This document shows positions 1-11,950 of a DNA stretch of 64,000 bases, in pieces. A program made the position numbers and the translations under genes. A model generated the notes under the pieces. That model did not search any database. It was not told where the DNA came from and worked only from the letters and a program-made list of their open reading frames with translations. Every line of letters begins with the position of its first letter. Position 1 is the stretch's first letter. Location of the stretch: contig OY751496.1 in assembly GCA_963565915.1 (NCBI GenBank), positions 1,240,001 to 1,304,000 on the forward strand, in the 5' to 3' direction. Origin of the DNA: Entoloma clypeatum (taxonomy: Eukaryota > Basidiomycota > Agaricomycetes > Agaricales > Entolomataceae).

Positions 1-699
1 CAACCATGCGAACTCAGTGTTTGCGACCATTAAGGTTAATCCTGAAATCTGAGTGTTTGGTTCGACATGTTGTTGGGCACCAGTTAAATGTTACCACACC
101 GGTTGTCCAATTGATTGTGGGGTTGTGGTGCACCAACCAGTCATGTCCCAAGAGCATGTCTGTTCTCCCAATGTCCAGTACCATTGCTTCCATGGTTTCC
201 TGATGTGCTCCCAAATCCAGTCTAACTTCGGCAAGTTGGCTTGCTTTCTGTTGTCAATTTGGTGACCCATCCACATTTAGAATTGCTATGGGCGGTATTC
301 CTCACGTGGGGAGGTTCTGTTTGCGTACTATTCTGGGATGGATGCATGTGCGTTCACATCCGCTGTCAACCTCAGGTCAGATAACCTTTGGTCCTCGTCA
401 TGTTTTGAGCTGAGCTAACAGCCTGATCTCTTGTCTTTTCGGAGGTTTATCTCCCTTCACAATCTTAGTCGACGCAGCGGCTCGCTTGGCAGGGATGACA
501 TAGGTTCTATTGTCTGCAGTCATACAAGGCAAGCAAGTCCGTTTAATAGATAAGGGTCGCGACTTAGCGTCGTTTAATCGGACCCTTTGGGAAAATCCTT
601 CTCGTCGGCTTCTAAGATTGTGGTTTCATCATTCTCGGCATCTTCCTCAGACACCTTCCTAACCCTTCCGGAGTTCTTCTTCGGCTTGACACTTGCGAC
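1..699 (-). pseudogene. Ty3/gypsy gag-protease fragment
   Basis: Reverse-strand remnant of the same gypsy family as the element at 56066-62636. It covers the end of gag (acidic tail after the second zinc knuckle) and the start of pol through the protease and the LLGHDWLVHHNP segment. The pol frame carries a TGA after NGRKH, also present in the copies at 7-12 kb and 27-32 kb, so it is close to that subfamily. It keeps the gag-pol junction and protease region those copies have lost. It ends abruptly at the 3' LTR of the next element, inside the zinc-knuckle region, and its own LTRs are not in the window. Non-functional. Confidence 0.85.
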
Positions 700-1068
700 T
701 GTTATGCGTAACAAACCGTTCCAAGGTTCAGGCAGAGTATGCAGGAAGATGGAAAGGCGAAGAGCAATGTGATTGCTAAATCTAAGGAATGTAGCTGTGG
801 TACATGAGGTTTATATAGTACTGACTATGAGCAGTAGCGAATGAGTCAGTAACTGCGGAAGGCAGTGCGCATGAGTAAGGCGACTGTGGAAGGCTATGCA
901 CTAATGAGTAAGCTGACTGCGGAATGAGTCAGACAGCTGCGGAAAGCGAGTCAGCGCGGGAGCGAAGTATACTAAAGGAAATAAAGTATAATACGATATG
1001 TGTAAGCGGGGCCGATGAGTAAGAGTAAAAAGGTAAGCGTATATGTCCGTAGTCGTTAGTCCGTAACA
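700..1068 (-). repeat. 3' LTR of gypsy element A
   Basis: 369 bp LTR, TGTTA...TAACA termini on the minus strand, very similar to the 370 bp LTRs of the element at 56066-62636. It contains a TATATAAA box and the AGATTTAGCAA motif just downstream. Confidence 0.93.
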
Positions 1069-1102
1069 TGTTCCCCTCCTCAAGGTCTGTGTCCTCACAG
1101 AC
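1069..1102 (-). promoter_or_regulatory. polypurine tract and hairpin upstream of 3' LTR
   Basis: On the minus strand a 7-bp perfect stem (GTCTGTG/CACAGAC, loop AGGA, 1085-1102) is followed by a purine-rich tract directly next to the LTR. The tract is the expected plus-strand primer. The hairpin is conserved in the other family members. Confidence 0.7.
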
Positions 1103-1105
1103 TAC

Positions 1106-1474
1106 CTACTCCCATCCATCGTTGCCATTTGGATCGGCCCAGGCAGGGTCAACTCGGTTACCCCAATCCTTTATCAGTTCATCGTTTACCGCCGTGGCAA
1201 ACTCTAAACCTCGAACGGCGAGGCGAAGGCATCGATTCTCGACAGCAAGGGTGTTGGTATAGTTTTTGAGGATGAGCTTCTCCTCAGCGGTGGGGGCGGT
1301 TGGTAAATCGGAGAGGGTATGAAGGCGGATATGCATCTGCCGGTGGAGGATGTCGGCGACGGAGGTTTCGAGTGCATGGATCTGGTCGCGCATGGAGAGC
1401 GCTTCGCCGATGAGGGTGGTGATGGTGGGGTTGATGTCGGAAGCATCGGTGGAGGCGGCGGTGATGTTGGACAT
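1106..1474 (-). CDS. gypsy ORF3, conserved accessory protein of unknown function
   Basis: 122 aa ORF between the integrase/chromodomain stop and the 3' LTR. It starts at an ATG (MSNITAAS) and ends DPNGNDGWE. It is nearly identical to the ORF at 61861-62229 and clearly related to the one at 31593-31964. Sequence is hydrophilic and predicted largely helical (LSMRDQIHALETSV, NTLAVENRCLRLAVRGLE), with no signal peptide, membrane segment or zinc motif. The position is that of env in retroviruses but nothing in it resembles an envelope protein. I do not recognise the family. Intact here although the element is dead. Confidence 0.75.
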   Translation of the reverse strand: MSNITAASTDASDINPTITTLIGEALSMRDQIHALETSVADILHRQMHIRLHTLSDLPTAPTAEEKLILKNYTNTLAVENRCLRLAVRGLEFATAVNDELIKDWGNRVDPAWADPNGNDGWE

Positions 1475-1591
1475 GGCAGAAATGATGTTTGAAAGGTATA
1501 AGAAGAACGGCATGTTGGGCGAGAAGAGTTGGAGCGGGGAACTTGATGTGACAGAAGTCGATGTGGAAAATGGTTCTCAAAGTTTGTTCTT

Positions 1592-4500
1592 TTATCGTGG
1601 ACGCGATGGATTTTGCCGATGGAAATCTCGGATCAAATTTTGAGCGTTCTGGACATTAGTCTGAGGTTCCCACGTGTTCTCTTCTGGGCCATACCCTTCC
1701 CATTGGACAAGGTACTGGATCTTTCCACGGAATTTCCGAGAGTCTAGGATCGTGGAGACATGGTATTCTTCTCGTCCTTCGACGATGATCGGATCAGGGG
1801 CTGGCTTCTTTTTCTGAATGGCATACTTCGGGGTTTCGTATGGTGATAACAGGGTCTCGTTGAACACAGGGTGGATCATCTTCCAGGTTTTGGGAAGATC
1901 AAGACGGTATGCGCTAGTTCCTTTCTTCTCTAGGACTTTGAACGGTCCGTGTCGGAGGGCGTCAAGTTTCTTTGAGGGACGATCAGTCCTGATGTTAGTC
2001 CCTTCCAGCCACACCTTGTCTCCGATGCGGTAATTCCGAGACGGGCTTCGTCGTGTGTCAACTGTCTTCTTCATCTGATCCTGGGCCTGTTTCAGTGCTG
2101 CGTTGGCTTCTTCTCGTGCCTGTTTGAGTTTTTTCAAGAAGTCGTTTGCCGCTGGATTGGTGTCTTCCAACACAAGTTCTCCCTTCCAAGGATGCAGACC
2201 GTAGTTGAGATAGAATGGTGTGTACTTTGTCGCTTGATGTTCTTTGTCATTGTACTGGAATTCTGCGATTGCGATCCATTCCGCCCAATCATCTTGTAGA
2301 TGGTTGACAAAGTTTCGTAAGAACACCTCAGTTTCCTGATGTGATCGTTCGGCTTGTCCATCAGTTTGTGGATGGTACGCAGTGGACAGGTTTCTCTTGA
2401 TTCCCAACATGCGGCAAAGTATCTCCATGAACTTCATGGCGAACTGTGGTCCTCTGTCGCTAATGATCTTCTTAGGGATCCCATGAAGCTTCCATATCTG
2501 GTCCTGATAGATCTTGGCTAATCCTTCAGCCGATAGTTCCACAGTTGTCGGGATGAGATGAAGCATCTTTGAATGTCTGTCTGTGATGACCAGAATTGCG
2601 TTCTTCCCATCAGATTCTGGTATCGGTCCCACGACGTCAATCCCTATGTCTTCCCATGGTTGACTTGGCGCGGCGTTAGGGTGTAGAGGGGCGTGTCTCC
2701 TTTGGCGGCTGATCTTGTTACGTTGACAGGTGTCACACCCTTTCACATACTTCTTTACGTCATGTAGGATGGTGGGCCACCAGTAGGTGCGAGTGAGGAG
2801 TTCATGTGTTCGATATTGTCCTGGATGTCCTGCCACTGGTGCAACGTGCGCTTCAAACATCAGTTCTTGGCGCAATTGTGGGTCTGGTGGAACATAGACT
2901 CGTTCTCCTGCGTAGGTGATGCCATTTTCCTGCTGGTACCAGTGAGGATTCTTCTTCAGACCCTGGGCTACTTCTGTCTCCATGCGATTCGAGGCCTTGA
3001 TGCGTGTGATCCATGGGTTTTCGATGGTTGTGATGTTTCCGATTTTGATGGAATCAGATGTTTCACCCCCTTCAAAGAATTGTTCCTCCGTGAACATCTC
3101 CATTTGTATCACATCTTCTGATTCCAATCGTTTCAAGAATAGCCCCTCCTTGAGCATTTGGTCGCTGTCCTGCAGCTCGAGTTCCGTCTCATACCAGGGT
3201 AAACGTGACAGGATGTCTGCTTTCGCATTTGTCTTCCCAGGTACATGTCGCAGTTCGAAGTCATAGTCTTGTAACTTCATCTTCCAGCGCCTCTGTCATT
3301 GGTTTAGGTCCTGAGGACGCTGGAAATACTCCAGGTTTTTGTGATCGGTTAAGATCTCGAAATGTTCCTTGGCTTCAAGTAGATAATGTCGCCAGTCCTT
3401 CAGTGCTTCCATGACTGCCAAGAGTTCCTTGTCATATATCTCGTAATTCTGTTCGGCCGCGGACATGGTCCGCGACAAGAACACGATAGGATGCCACTTG
3501 TCGTCTTGTTTCTGTGAAAGTACCGCTCCAATCGCATAACCCAATGCATCGGTTTCGACCCTGAACTGTCCATCCGGTTTGGGCAATGCCAAGACTGGTG
3601 CCGTCATGATTGCCCGTATGAGACCTTCAAATGCTTCTTGCGCCGCTGGTCCCCATGTGAATGCTGTATTTCCCGTAAGTGTTGTGAGTGGCTTTGCGAT
3701 GTTTGAGTATCCTTCAATGAAGCGTTCATAAAAATTGGCAAATCCCAGGAACCTCTGGACTTCCTTTTTTGATGTGGGTACTCGCCAGTTCCAGATTGTG
3801 TCCACCTTTTCGGTTTCCATCTCAACACGTCCTTCTCCAACGACATATCCCAATATGGGGCATTTCGTTACTTCCCAAAGACACTTCTTCTCCTTTAGGA
3901 ACAGGTCATTGTCTGACAGAATCTGCAAGATTTCTTCGGTGTTCCGGGCGAGTTCTTCCTTGGTTTTACCAATAACCACTATGTCATCCATGTAAATCAC
4001 ACAGATGCGCCGACAGATCTGATCCCTGAATAGGCTGGCCATCATCCGCGAGAACGTTCCCGGGGAGTTGCAGAGACCGAAAAACATGACCAATGGTTCA
4101 AACAATCCTCGGCTGGTCAGGAAGGCGGCTTTCCATTCGTCACCCTTCTTGATCTGCACGTTATTGTATCCCCACATGATGTCCATTTTGTTGAAGTAGA
4201 CTGCGTCCTTCAATACATCCAAGAGGTCGCTGATGCGTGGGAGTGGGAATTTGTCCTTAACCGTGAATTTATTGACCGTGCGATAATCCTGTACCAATCG
4301 TTTGGAACCGTCTTTCTTGTTAATGAAGAAGCAGGGTGATGCATAAGGGGATTTGGATGGTCGGATCTTTCCGGTTTCCAGGCCTTCATCGATGAATTCG
4401 TCCAGTTCTTCTTGCTCCTTTTGGGTCATAGGATATGTGTTTCCTCCTAGCTCCTTTGGTGCGTCCGGTGTAAGTTCGATGCCGTGGTCCCATTCTCTTT

Positions 4501-5200
4501 CCTTTGGGATCTTGTCAAAGTTTTCTTTTTCAAAGAGATGGGCAAAACATTCAACGTATGAGGGTCGTTTGGTTGTGGGAGGTGGTGTGGGAGTAACTGC
4601 TTCCAATATGGGGTCTCCGGGCTTCCATTTCTGATCCAATTTCTTGGGCGCGTCCTTGTCTCGTACTTCCACCATGCGAACCCGATGTTTGCGACCATTA
4701 AGGTTAACCCTGAAATCCGAGTGTTTGGTTTGACATGTTGATGGGCACCGGTTGAATGTTACAGCGCCGGTCGTCCAATTGATTGTGGGGTTGTGGTGTA
4801 CCAACCAGTCATGTCCCAAAAGCATGTCCGTTCTCCCAATGTCCAATACCATTGCTTCCATGGTTTCCTGGTGTGTTCCTAAGTCCAGCTTGACTTCAGC
4901 AAGTTTTTCTGCTTTCTGTTGTCGGTTCGGCGATCCATCCGCATTTAGGATTGATATGGGCTTTATTCCCCGTGTGGGAAGGTCCTGTTCGCATACTATT
5001 CTGGGATGGATACATGTGCGTTCACATCCGCTATCAACCTCGGGTCGAATGGCCTTTGGTCCTCGTGGTGTTTTGATCTGAGCTTGCAGCTTGATCTCTC
5101 GTCGTTTCGGAGGTTTATCTCCCTTGACAATCTTAGTTGACGCAACGGCTCGCTTTGCAGGGATAACATAAGTTATATTGTCTGTAGCTGCACCAGGCAA
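1592..5200 (-). pseudogene. pol: gypsy pol polyprotein of element A, one internal stop
   Basis: Protease, reverse transcriptase, RNase H, integrase and chromodomain in one frame, broken only by a TGA at 3296-3298 inside the RNase H tether (PQDLNQ-stop-QRRW). Visible motifs: protease DSGCERTC, RT MDIMWGYNN and YMDD, RNase H VETDALGYAIG, integrase zinc CDTCQRNK, catalytic DVVGPIP / SDRGPQF / GQAERSHQE, C-terminal chromodomain YLVQWEGYGPEENTWEP. Related copies have CGA or CAA at the stop position, so this is one transition. The frame begins downstream of gag in the -1 frame; the start given is a convenience, since pol is expected to be made as a Gag fusion. Reverse transcription and integration in virus-like particles are the family roles. 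Confidence 0.9.
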
Positions 5201-5241
5201 GCGAGTTCGTTTAATGGATAAGGGTCGCGACTTAGCGTCGT

Positions 5242-5911
5242 TTAATCGGACCCTTCAGGAAAATCCTTCTCATCGGTCTCTATGGTGATGGTTTCATCAT
5301 CATCGGTATCTCCATCAGACACCTTCCTAATCTTTCCAGAGTTCTTCTTCGGCTTGCGGCAGTTGCGCGTGATATGTCCTTCTTGGTCGCAGTTGAAACA
5401 CTTACGACCATCTTTCTTCTTTGGGGCTTTGCAGTCTTTGGCAAGGTGACCAAAACGCTGACAGTTGTAGCAACGGGCTACTCCTGCTTTGTCGATCTCC
5501 ATGGCTTTGCCTTGACCACCATAAGTGGTGCCCGATCCGGTGCGTGTGTTGCCACCCCCTCGGATGACTAATGCATGTCCCTCCATCTGTCGTCCCTTGT
5601 TTCGGATCTCCTTTGCGTAATCAGTGTACGTCTTGCCATCGCTAGCCACTTGTTCAGAAATTCTGCGGTTGACGTTTTTCTCTAGGATGTATTTCCCAGT
5701 TTCTTTGCCAAGGTTTGACAGTCCCAAGAGTTCTTCAAATTCATCCAAAAATTCATCAACAGTGCATTTCTCTTGTTTCAGGACTTCGAGTCTCGCTTTG
5801 GCAGCGACCGACTTGTTGGCGATGGAGAATCGTGTGGTGATATCATCGGAAAAACCTAGCCAGGTGATGTTCTCGTTGTCAGCGGTAAGAGCATCTAACT
5901 TGTGTAGCTAT
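5242..5911 (-). pseudogene. gag: gypsy gag of element A, N-terminus deleted
   Basis: C-terminal two thirds of Gag: retrotransposon Gag domain (KARLEVLKQEKCTVDEFLDEFEELL), then two CCHC zinc knuckles (CYNCQRFGHLAKDC and CFNCDQEGHITRNC) and an acidic tail ending FPEGSD. Gag builds the particle shell and binds RNA through the knuckles. The 5' part is missing because the 5' LTR is fused to codon LDALTADNEN. No stop inside the remaining part. Ends in TAA at 5242-5244; pol lies in the -1 frame. Confidence 0.85.
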
Positions 5912-6178
5912 GGTACATGGGGTTTATATAGTACTGGCTACAAGCGGTAGCGAGTGAGTCAGTAGCTGCGGAAGGCAGTGCGGATGAGTCAGTAACTGCG
6001 GAAAGGCAGTGCGAAGTGAGTCAGACAACTGCGGACTGAGTAGTCCCTACTGCGGAGTGCGAGTCAGCCCGGGAGCGAAGTATACTAAAGGAGAATGGTA
6101 GAGTAAAGGTAAATGAATAAGCGGTCTGATGAGTCAAAGAAATAACGAAGGTACGATGCAAGGGAAAAGTGCGTAACA
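5912..6178 (-). repeat. truncated, divergent 5' LTR of gypsy element A
   Basis: U3 part of an LTR on the minus strand beginning TGTTACGCAC. The TATATAAA box and the repeated TTCCGCAG/TGACTCA modules match the family, but the first ~100 bp differ from all other LTRs here. Ends just before the expected transcript start. Confidence 0.8.
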
Positions 6179-6772
6179 TACAAACTGGTAAGTCTGTAAC
6201 AAATAGGGCGCAAGGGGAGGTAGTGAGGGACACGCGGAGTGGGGAACAGCACCCTGCTCAGCCACGCTGCAGCACACTAACAGAGAACACGACGGCAGCG
6301 GGTGTGGTGGGGAGGGATTCCCCTACGGCTATGGTGGGGCAATGGCAGGACATGGGTGAAGGGCGGGACATACATGAGGATGGAGGGACATGCGAGGAGG
6401 CTAGGGGTGTGCAGCCGTGGCGCTCAGTTTAGTTTCCTGTTTTACCTAGTCAAAATATGATATTCTGTCTATTCTGCCCATCCCAGCCCATGGCATACAG
6501 TACCTTTAAGTGTGAAGTACATACATAGCAAGGTGTCATTTTTGGACTGGACACCATGTGGGTTCCTACTGTTAATACACAACTACTGTACTACCTTGCT
6601 CCAATGCTACTGTACACTATGGCCCTACATACTACTGCTACAGCACTACAGCACTACAGCACTACCATCCTCTACAGATCACTCCAACCCTACAGGGCCC
6701 TACAGGTTTGGGTGTGTTTGCTACAATTTACTACAGCTGAAAATCAGGGTTTGCTGATGAAGACCTTTCAAC
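6179..6772. other. intergenic, no gene recognised
   Basis: No coding signal on either strand. Around 6590-6700 the sequence is rich in CTAC/CAGCACTAC short repeats, including three tandem AGCACTAC units. Nothing else can be called. Confidence 0.5.
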
Positions 6773-7112
6773 TAGTGTTTGAAGGTCCGATTCGGTCCAG
6801 TTTTTGGCCCTCAAAATAGAGAGATTGAGAACTGAGACCGTTCTTTTGGTTCACATGATCCCAAAAAAACTGAACCAGACTGATGCAAGACTGATGCATC
6901 GGTCCACATTACCTCTTAGAGTTCAGACTGGTTTAAATAAATATATTACAAGATACATGACAATGAGGATGCGTGCACACAGCCAGATGCTGCACATGTG
7001 TGTTGTACTCTCTTGATTGCTCCTCCGTGGGCTCAGCCTGGCCCTACATACTCTTGGGCATGATTGGACACGATTGTGCACAAGCGGAAGCAGTTGGGCA
7101 CATGAGGGGACT
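6773..7112 (+). mobile_element. hAT-like composite element, one end, broken by element B
   Basis: Begins with the TIR TAGTGTTTGAAGGTCC and is the reverse-complement relative of 38660-38959: the same CACATGATC block, the same GCATCGGTCCA block, then TCCTCCGTGGGCTCAGCC and a TTGGGCAT-type minisatellite. The minisatellite continues at 12754 after element B, so B inserted inside this repeat. The other end is not identified. Confidence 0.65.
7108..7112. repeat. target site duplication of gypsy B (left)
   Basis: GGACT, repeated exactly at 12754-12758 after the 3' LTR. A 5-bp duplication fits gypsy integrase and proves a single insertion event for B. Confidence 0.9.
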
Positions 7113-7317
7113 TGTTACGGACTCTATGGTATGAGGACCACATCATATCTTTTACTTATCGGCCCGACTCGGCGCCCTCTTACGAGCTTACTATGACTAA
7201 TGTCTACTTTCGTTGTACTATAGTAGATTCCTTAGATTTAGCAATCACTTTGCTCTTCGCCTTTCCACTTTCCTGCATACTCTGCCCGAACCTTGGAATG
7301 GTTTGTTAAGCATAACA
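7113..7317 (+). repeat. 5' LTR of element B, internally deleted
   Basis: 205 bp against 401 bp for its 3' partner. The missing ~196 bp include most of U3 and the TATA box, so this copy should have no promoter. R/U5, AGATTTAGCAA and the TAACA end are present. Confidence 0.9.
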
Positions 7318-8102
7318 AGTTGCTAAATCTCGTTAGGTTCGCCCAGAGCGAAGAGAGCAACTACCAGATGAGTCAAGACGTCGCGCTTCTTTGAAGACTT
7401 TACCAGTAACCCATTCAGCATGCCAGAAGCCTGACAGGAGGAGCTAAGTCCTCGAGACAGTATCGATTTTACACTCATCCAGCAGTACATCGAATCGGAG
7501 ATCCGTCGCATCCTACAGCAGGTGCTTGACAAAGAACTAGACAACGACGAGCATCGTCCCCACGACGAGATAGCAGAGAGCATCCATCTTGCTTGGCAAC
7601 ACCAGATCACGCGTTACAACGCCTGACAGAACGAACTCGAAAGCTTTCGCGTTCAAGAAGGACCTCAGACAGGTCGGATCACAGAGATCAGAGAGTTTAT
7701 TGGTGTCCAGACAACCATTATCAGAAGATTGATTAGGACGCTCACATTGAGACGTCCCAGAACCACATCATCACATCTTACTCGAAGCAGCAGATCTACG
7801 CCCACTTCACCACCGACGAGCAACAAACCGAGTACAACCGTTGGGCACGGAGTGAGAGACTTGACCCCTTCTCACAACCAACAGACGCGCAGGAACAGAG
7901 ATTCCTTAGAGATCTACAGAGGAAACACCCTGAACGTTTTGCCACCGATTCCGCCGATGAGTCCCCTGACAAATTTGCTTTTGACTCCACACAGTCAGAT
8001 ATCGAACAGATGCCTAGAGCAGGGACTCATTTTCAACCCTTACCTGTATTCCGAAGCCCATCTTCATCCCAACAACCCGACTCCTCTTCTCCTCCGCAGA
8101 CA
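7318..8102 (+). pseudogene. gag leader region of element B
   Basis: Homologous to 56436-57226. It encodes an N-terminal Gag-like segment (IDFTLIQQYIESEIR...) in one frame and a second segment in another. Stops include TGA for CGA in KP-region codons (for example ACGCCTGACAG). No ATG-initiated long frame survives. Confidence 0.6.
7320..7330 (+). promoter_or_regulatory. self-priming primer-binding site of element B
   Basis: TTGCTAAATCT lies two bases after the LTR and is the exact complement of AGATTTAGCAA inside the LTR, as in element K. Confidence 0.7.
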
Positions 8103-8108
8103 CTAAAC

Positions 8109-11100
8109 ATGGCAGAAGCTCCGGCTGTACAAACAATGGATACATCCAAGATCATCAAGGATCCTGGAAGGGTCCGGCAGACACTGGGCCAGTAACAAGT
8201 TAGATGCTCTTGCCGTTGACAATGAAAACATCACCTGGCTAGGTTTTTCCAATGATATCGCCACACAATTCTCCATCGCCAACAAGTCGGTTGCTGCCAA
8301 AGCAAGACTCAAAGTCCTGAAACAAGAGAAACGCACCGTTGATGAATTCTTGGATGAATTTTGAAGAACTCTTGAAACTGTCAAACCTTGGCGAAGAAAC
8401 CGGGAAATACATCCTAGAGAAGAATGTCAACCGCAGAATTTCTGAACAAGTGGCTAGCGATGGCAAGACGTACACCGATTACGCAAAGGAGATCCGAAAC
8501 AAGGGGCGACAGATGGAAGGACATGCACTGGTCATCCGAGGTGGCGGTGACATGCGCACCGGATCGGGTACCACTTATGGTGGTCAGGGCAAGGCCATGG
8601 AGATTGACAAAGCAGGAGTAGCCCGTTGCTACAACTCTTAGAAGCCGACGAGAAGGATTTTCCTGAAGGGTCTGATTAAACAATGCTAAGTCGCGACCCT
8701 TATCTATTAAATGGACTTGCTTGCCTTGTATGACTGCAGACAATAGAACCTATGTCATCGGGAGAACGGAGATGCTCTTGGGACATGACTGGTTGGTACA
8801 CCACAACCCCACAATCAATTGGACAACCGGCGTGGTAACATTTAACTGGTGCCCAACAACATGTCGAACCAAACACTCGGATTTCAGGATTAACCTTAAT
8901 GGTCGCAAACACTGAGTTCGCATGGTTGAGGTGCGCGACAAAGATGCACCCAAAAAGTCGGATCAGAAATGGAAGCCTGGAGACCCTATCTTGGAAGCTG
9001 TCACTCCCACACCACCTCCCACAACCAAACAACCCTCGTATGTTGAATGATTTGCTCATCTTTTCGAAAAAGAGAACTTTGATAAGATCCCAAAGGAAAG
9101 GGAATGGGACCATGGTATCGAACTTACACCGGACGCACCAAAGGAACTAGGGGGAAATACATATCCTATGACGCAAAAGGAACAAGAGGAATTGGACGCA
9201 TTCATTGATGAGGGTCTAGCAACAGGAAAGATCCGCCCGTCCAAATCCCCTTACACCTCCCCTTGCTTCTTCATCAACAAGAAGGATGGCTCCAAACGAT
9301 TGGTACAAGATTACCACATGGTCAATAAATTCACGGTCAAAGACAAGTTCCCACTCCCACGAATATCCGATAGTCTATTCCGGGACCAGATCCGCCGACG
9401 TATCTGCGTGATCTACATGGATGACATCGTGGTTATTGGTAAAACCAAGGAAGAACTCACGCGAAACACCAAAGAAATCCTGCAGATCCTATCGGACAAT
9501 GATTTGTTCCTAAAGGAGAAGAAGTGTTTATGGGAAGTAACGAAATGTCCTATATTGGGATATGTGGTTGGGGAGGGGCGTGTTGAGATGGAAACTGAGA
9601 AGGTGGATACAATTCGAAACTGGTGAGCACCCACATCAAAAAAGGAAGTTCAGAAGTTCCTTGGATTTGCTAACTTCTATCGACGTTTTATTGAAGGGTG
9701 CTCAAACATCGCGAAACCTCTCACCACGCTCTCAGGCGGTACGGCATTTACTTGGGGACCAACAGAGCAGCAAGCTTTTGAAGATCTCATACGGGCAATC
9801 ACATCGGCACCAGTCTTGGCATTACCAAAACCAGAGGGACAGTTCAGGGTTGAAACCGATGCATCGGGCTATGCAATTGGAGCAGTACTCTCTCAGAAGC
9901 AAAACGACAAATGGCACCCCATTGCATTCTTGTCGCGGACCATGTCTGCGGCCGAACAAAATTACAAGATATATGACAAGGAACTCCTGGCGGTCGTGGA
10001 AGCATTGAAAGATTGGAGACACTATCTGCTTGAAGCCAGGGAACGTTTCGAGATCTTGACCAATCACAAGAACTTGGAATATTTCCGTCGTCCTCAGGAC
10101 CTAAATCAACGACAGCGACGCTGGAAAATGAAGTTACAAGACTATGACTTCGAATTACGGCATGTGCCCGGCAAGACCAATGCGAAAGCGGACATCCTGT
10201 CACACTTACCCTGGTATGAAGCGGAACTCGAACCACAGGACAGTGACCAAATGCTCAAGGAGGGACTATTCTTGAAACGGTTGGAATCAGAAGATGTGGT
10301 ACAAATGGAGATGTTCACGGAGGAACAATTCTTTGAAGGGGGTGAAACATCTGATTCCATCAAAATTGGAAATGTCATGACCATCAAAAATCCATGGATC
10401 ACATGCATCAAGGGTTCAAACCGCATGGAGACAGAAGTAGCCCAGGGTCTAAAGAAGAATCCTCATTGGTATCAACAGGAAAACGGCATCACATATGCAG
10501 GCGAACGAGTCTATGTTCCACCAGACCCACAACTGTATCAAGAACTGATGTTTGAATCACACAATGCACCAGTGGCTGGACATCCAGGACAATATCAGAC
10601 ACATGAACTCCTCACTCGTACCTACTGGTGGCCTACTATCCTGCATGACGTGAAGAAGTACGTAAAGGGTTGTGACACCTGTCAACGCAACAAGATCAAC
10701 AGACAGAAATGACACGCTCCGCTACATCCCCATGCAGCACCAAGTCATCCATGGGAAGACATAGGGATTGACATCGTGGGACCAATACCAGAGTCCAATG
10801 GAAAGAATGCAATTCTGGTCATCACAGATAGACATTCAAAGATGCTCCATCTCATTCCAACAAACGTGGAATTATCAGCTGAAGGATTAGCCAAGATCTA
10901 TCGGGATCAGATATGGAAGCTTCACGGGATCCCCAAGAAGATCATCAGCGATAGGGGACCGCAGTTCGCTGCGAAGTTCATGGAGATACTCTGCCACATG
11001 TTAGGGATCAAAAGGAACCTGTCCACCACATACCACCCACAGACTGATGGACAGGCCGAGCGATCGCATCAGGAAACGGAAGCGTTCTTACAAAACCTTG

Positions 11101-11816
11101 TCAACCATCTACAGGATGATTGGGCTGAATGAATTGCAATCACAGAGTTCCAGTACAATGACAAAGAACATCAGGCAATGAAGCACACCCCATTTTACCT
11201 CAACTACAGTTTACATCCATGGAAGGGAGAACTCGTGTTAGAAGATACTAATCCGGCTGCCAATGACTTCTTGAAAAAACTTAAACAGGCATGAGAAGAA
11301 GCCAATGCTGCGCTGAAACAAGCACAGGATCAGATGAAGAAGACAGTTGACACACGGCAAAGTCCGTCTCGGGACTACCACATCGGAGACAAGGTGTGGC
11401 TGGAAGGGACTAACATCAGGACCGATCACCCCTCAAAGAAACTCGATGCACTCCGACATGGACCATTCAAAGTCCTAGAGAAGAAAGGAGCTAGCGTGTA
11501 CCTTCTTGATCTTTCGAAGAGGTGGAAGATGATTCACCCTGTGTTCAACGAGACCCTGTTGTCACCATATGAAACTCCGAAGTATGCCATCCAGAAAAAG
11601 AAACCAGCCCCTGATCCAATTATCGTTGAAGGACGAGAAGAGTACCATGTGTTTATGATCCTAGACTCTCAAAAGTTCCACGGAAAGATCCAGTACCTCG
11701 TCCAGTGGGAAGGATATGGTCCAGAAGAGAACACATGGGAACCTCGAACTAATGTTCAGAACACTCAAGATTTGATCCGTGATTTCCATCGGCAGAACCC
11801 GTCTCGCCCACGATAA
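8109..11816 (+). pseudogene. gag-pol remnant of element B
   Basis: Gag starts MAEAPAVQTMDTSK (8109) but the zinc knuckles are deleted (RCYNS-stop, 8640). Protease lacks its DSG active site (deletion at about 8760). RT lacks ~69 residues including motif A, joining PRISD to SLFRDQI, though YMDD remains. Stops follow at KH-stop, NW-stop (9624), RQK-stop, WAE-stop and KQA-stop. RNase H (VETDASGYAIG), integrase (SDRGPQF) and chromodomain (YLVQWEGYGPEENTWEP) are recognisable. It cannot supply any enzyme; movement would depend on proteins from an intact relative. Confidence 0.9.
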
Positions 11817-11950
11817 AAGACAGCTCTCAGAATCCATGACAAGTATCGACCTCATCAGTCAACCACACACCAAGTTCCCTGCTCTAGTCCTTTTCCCTGC
11901 CCAATATAGCCTCCCCCTTCTTCTTCTACCTCTCAACCATCCTCGCCGCC

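Larger units (their letters stand above)
700..6178 (-). mobile_element. Ty3/gypsy chromovirus A, 5'-truncated
   Basis: LTR retrotransposon in reverse orientation: 3' LTR (700-1068), ORF3, pol, gag and a partial 5' LTR (5912-6178). The 5' LTR lacks its R/U5 end and is fused directly to gag codons, so the primer-binding site and gag N-terminus are deleted. The junction shares ACA with both parents. The first ~100 bp of this LTR differ from the 3' LTR. Flanks (GCGAC left, TACAA right) do not match, so there is no target duplication. The element is dead but its coding part is well preserved. Confidence 0.9.

Noticed and set aside
2804..3121. Long plus-strand ORFs opposite pol of element A (and equivalents opposite B, C, K)
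   Set aside because: They are mirror frames of conserved pol codons and have no domain or independent conservation.
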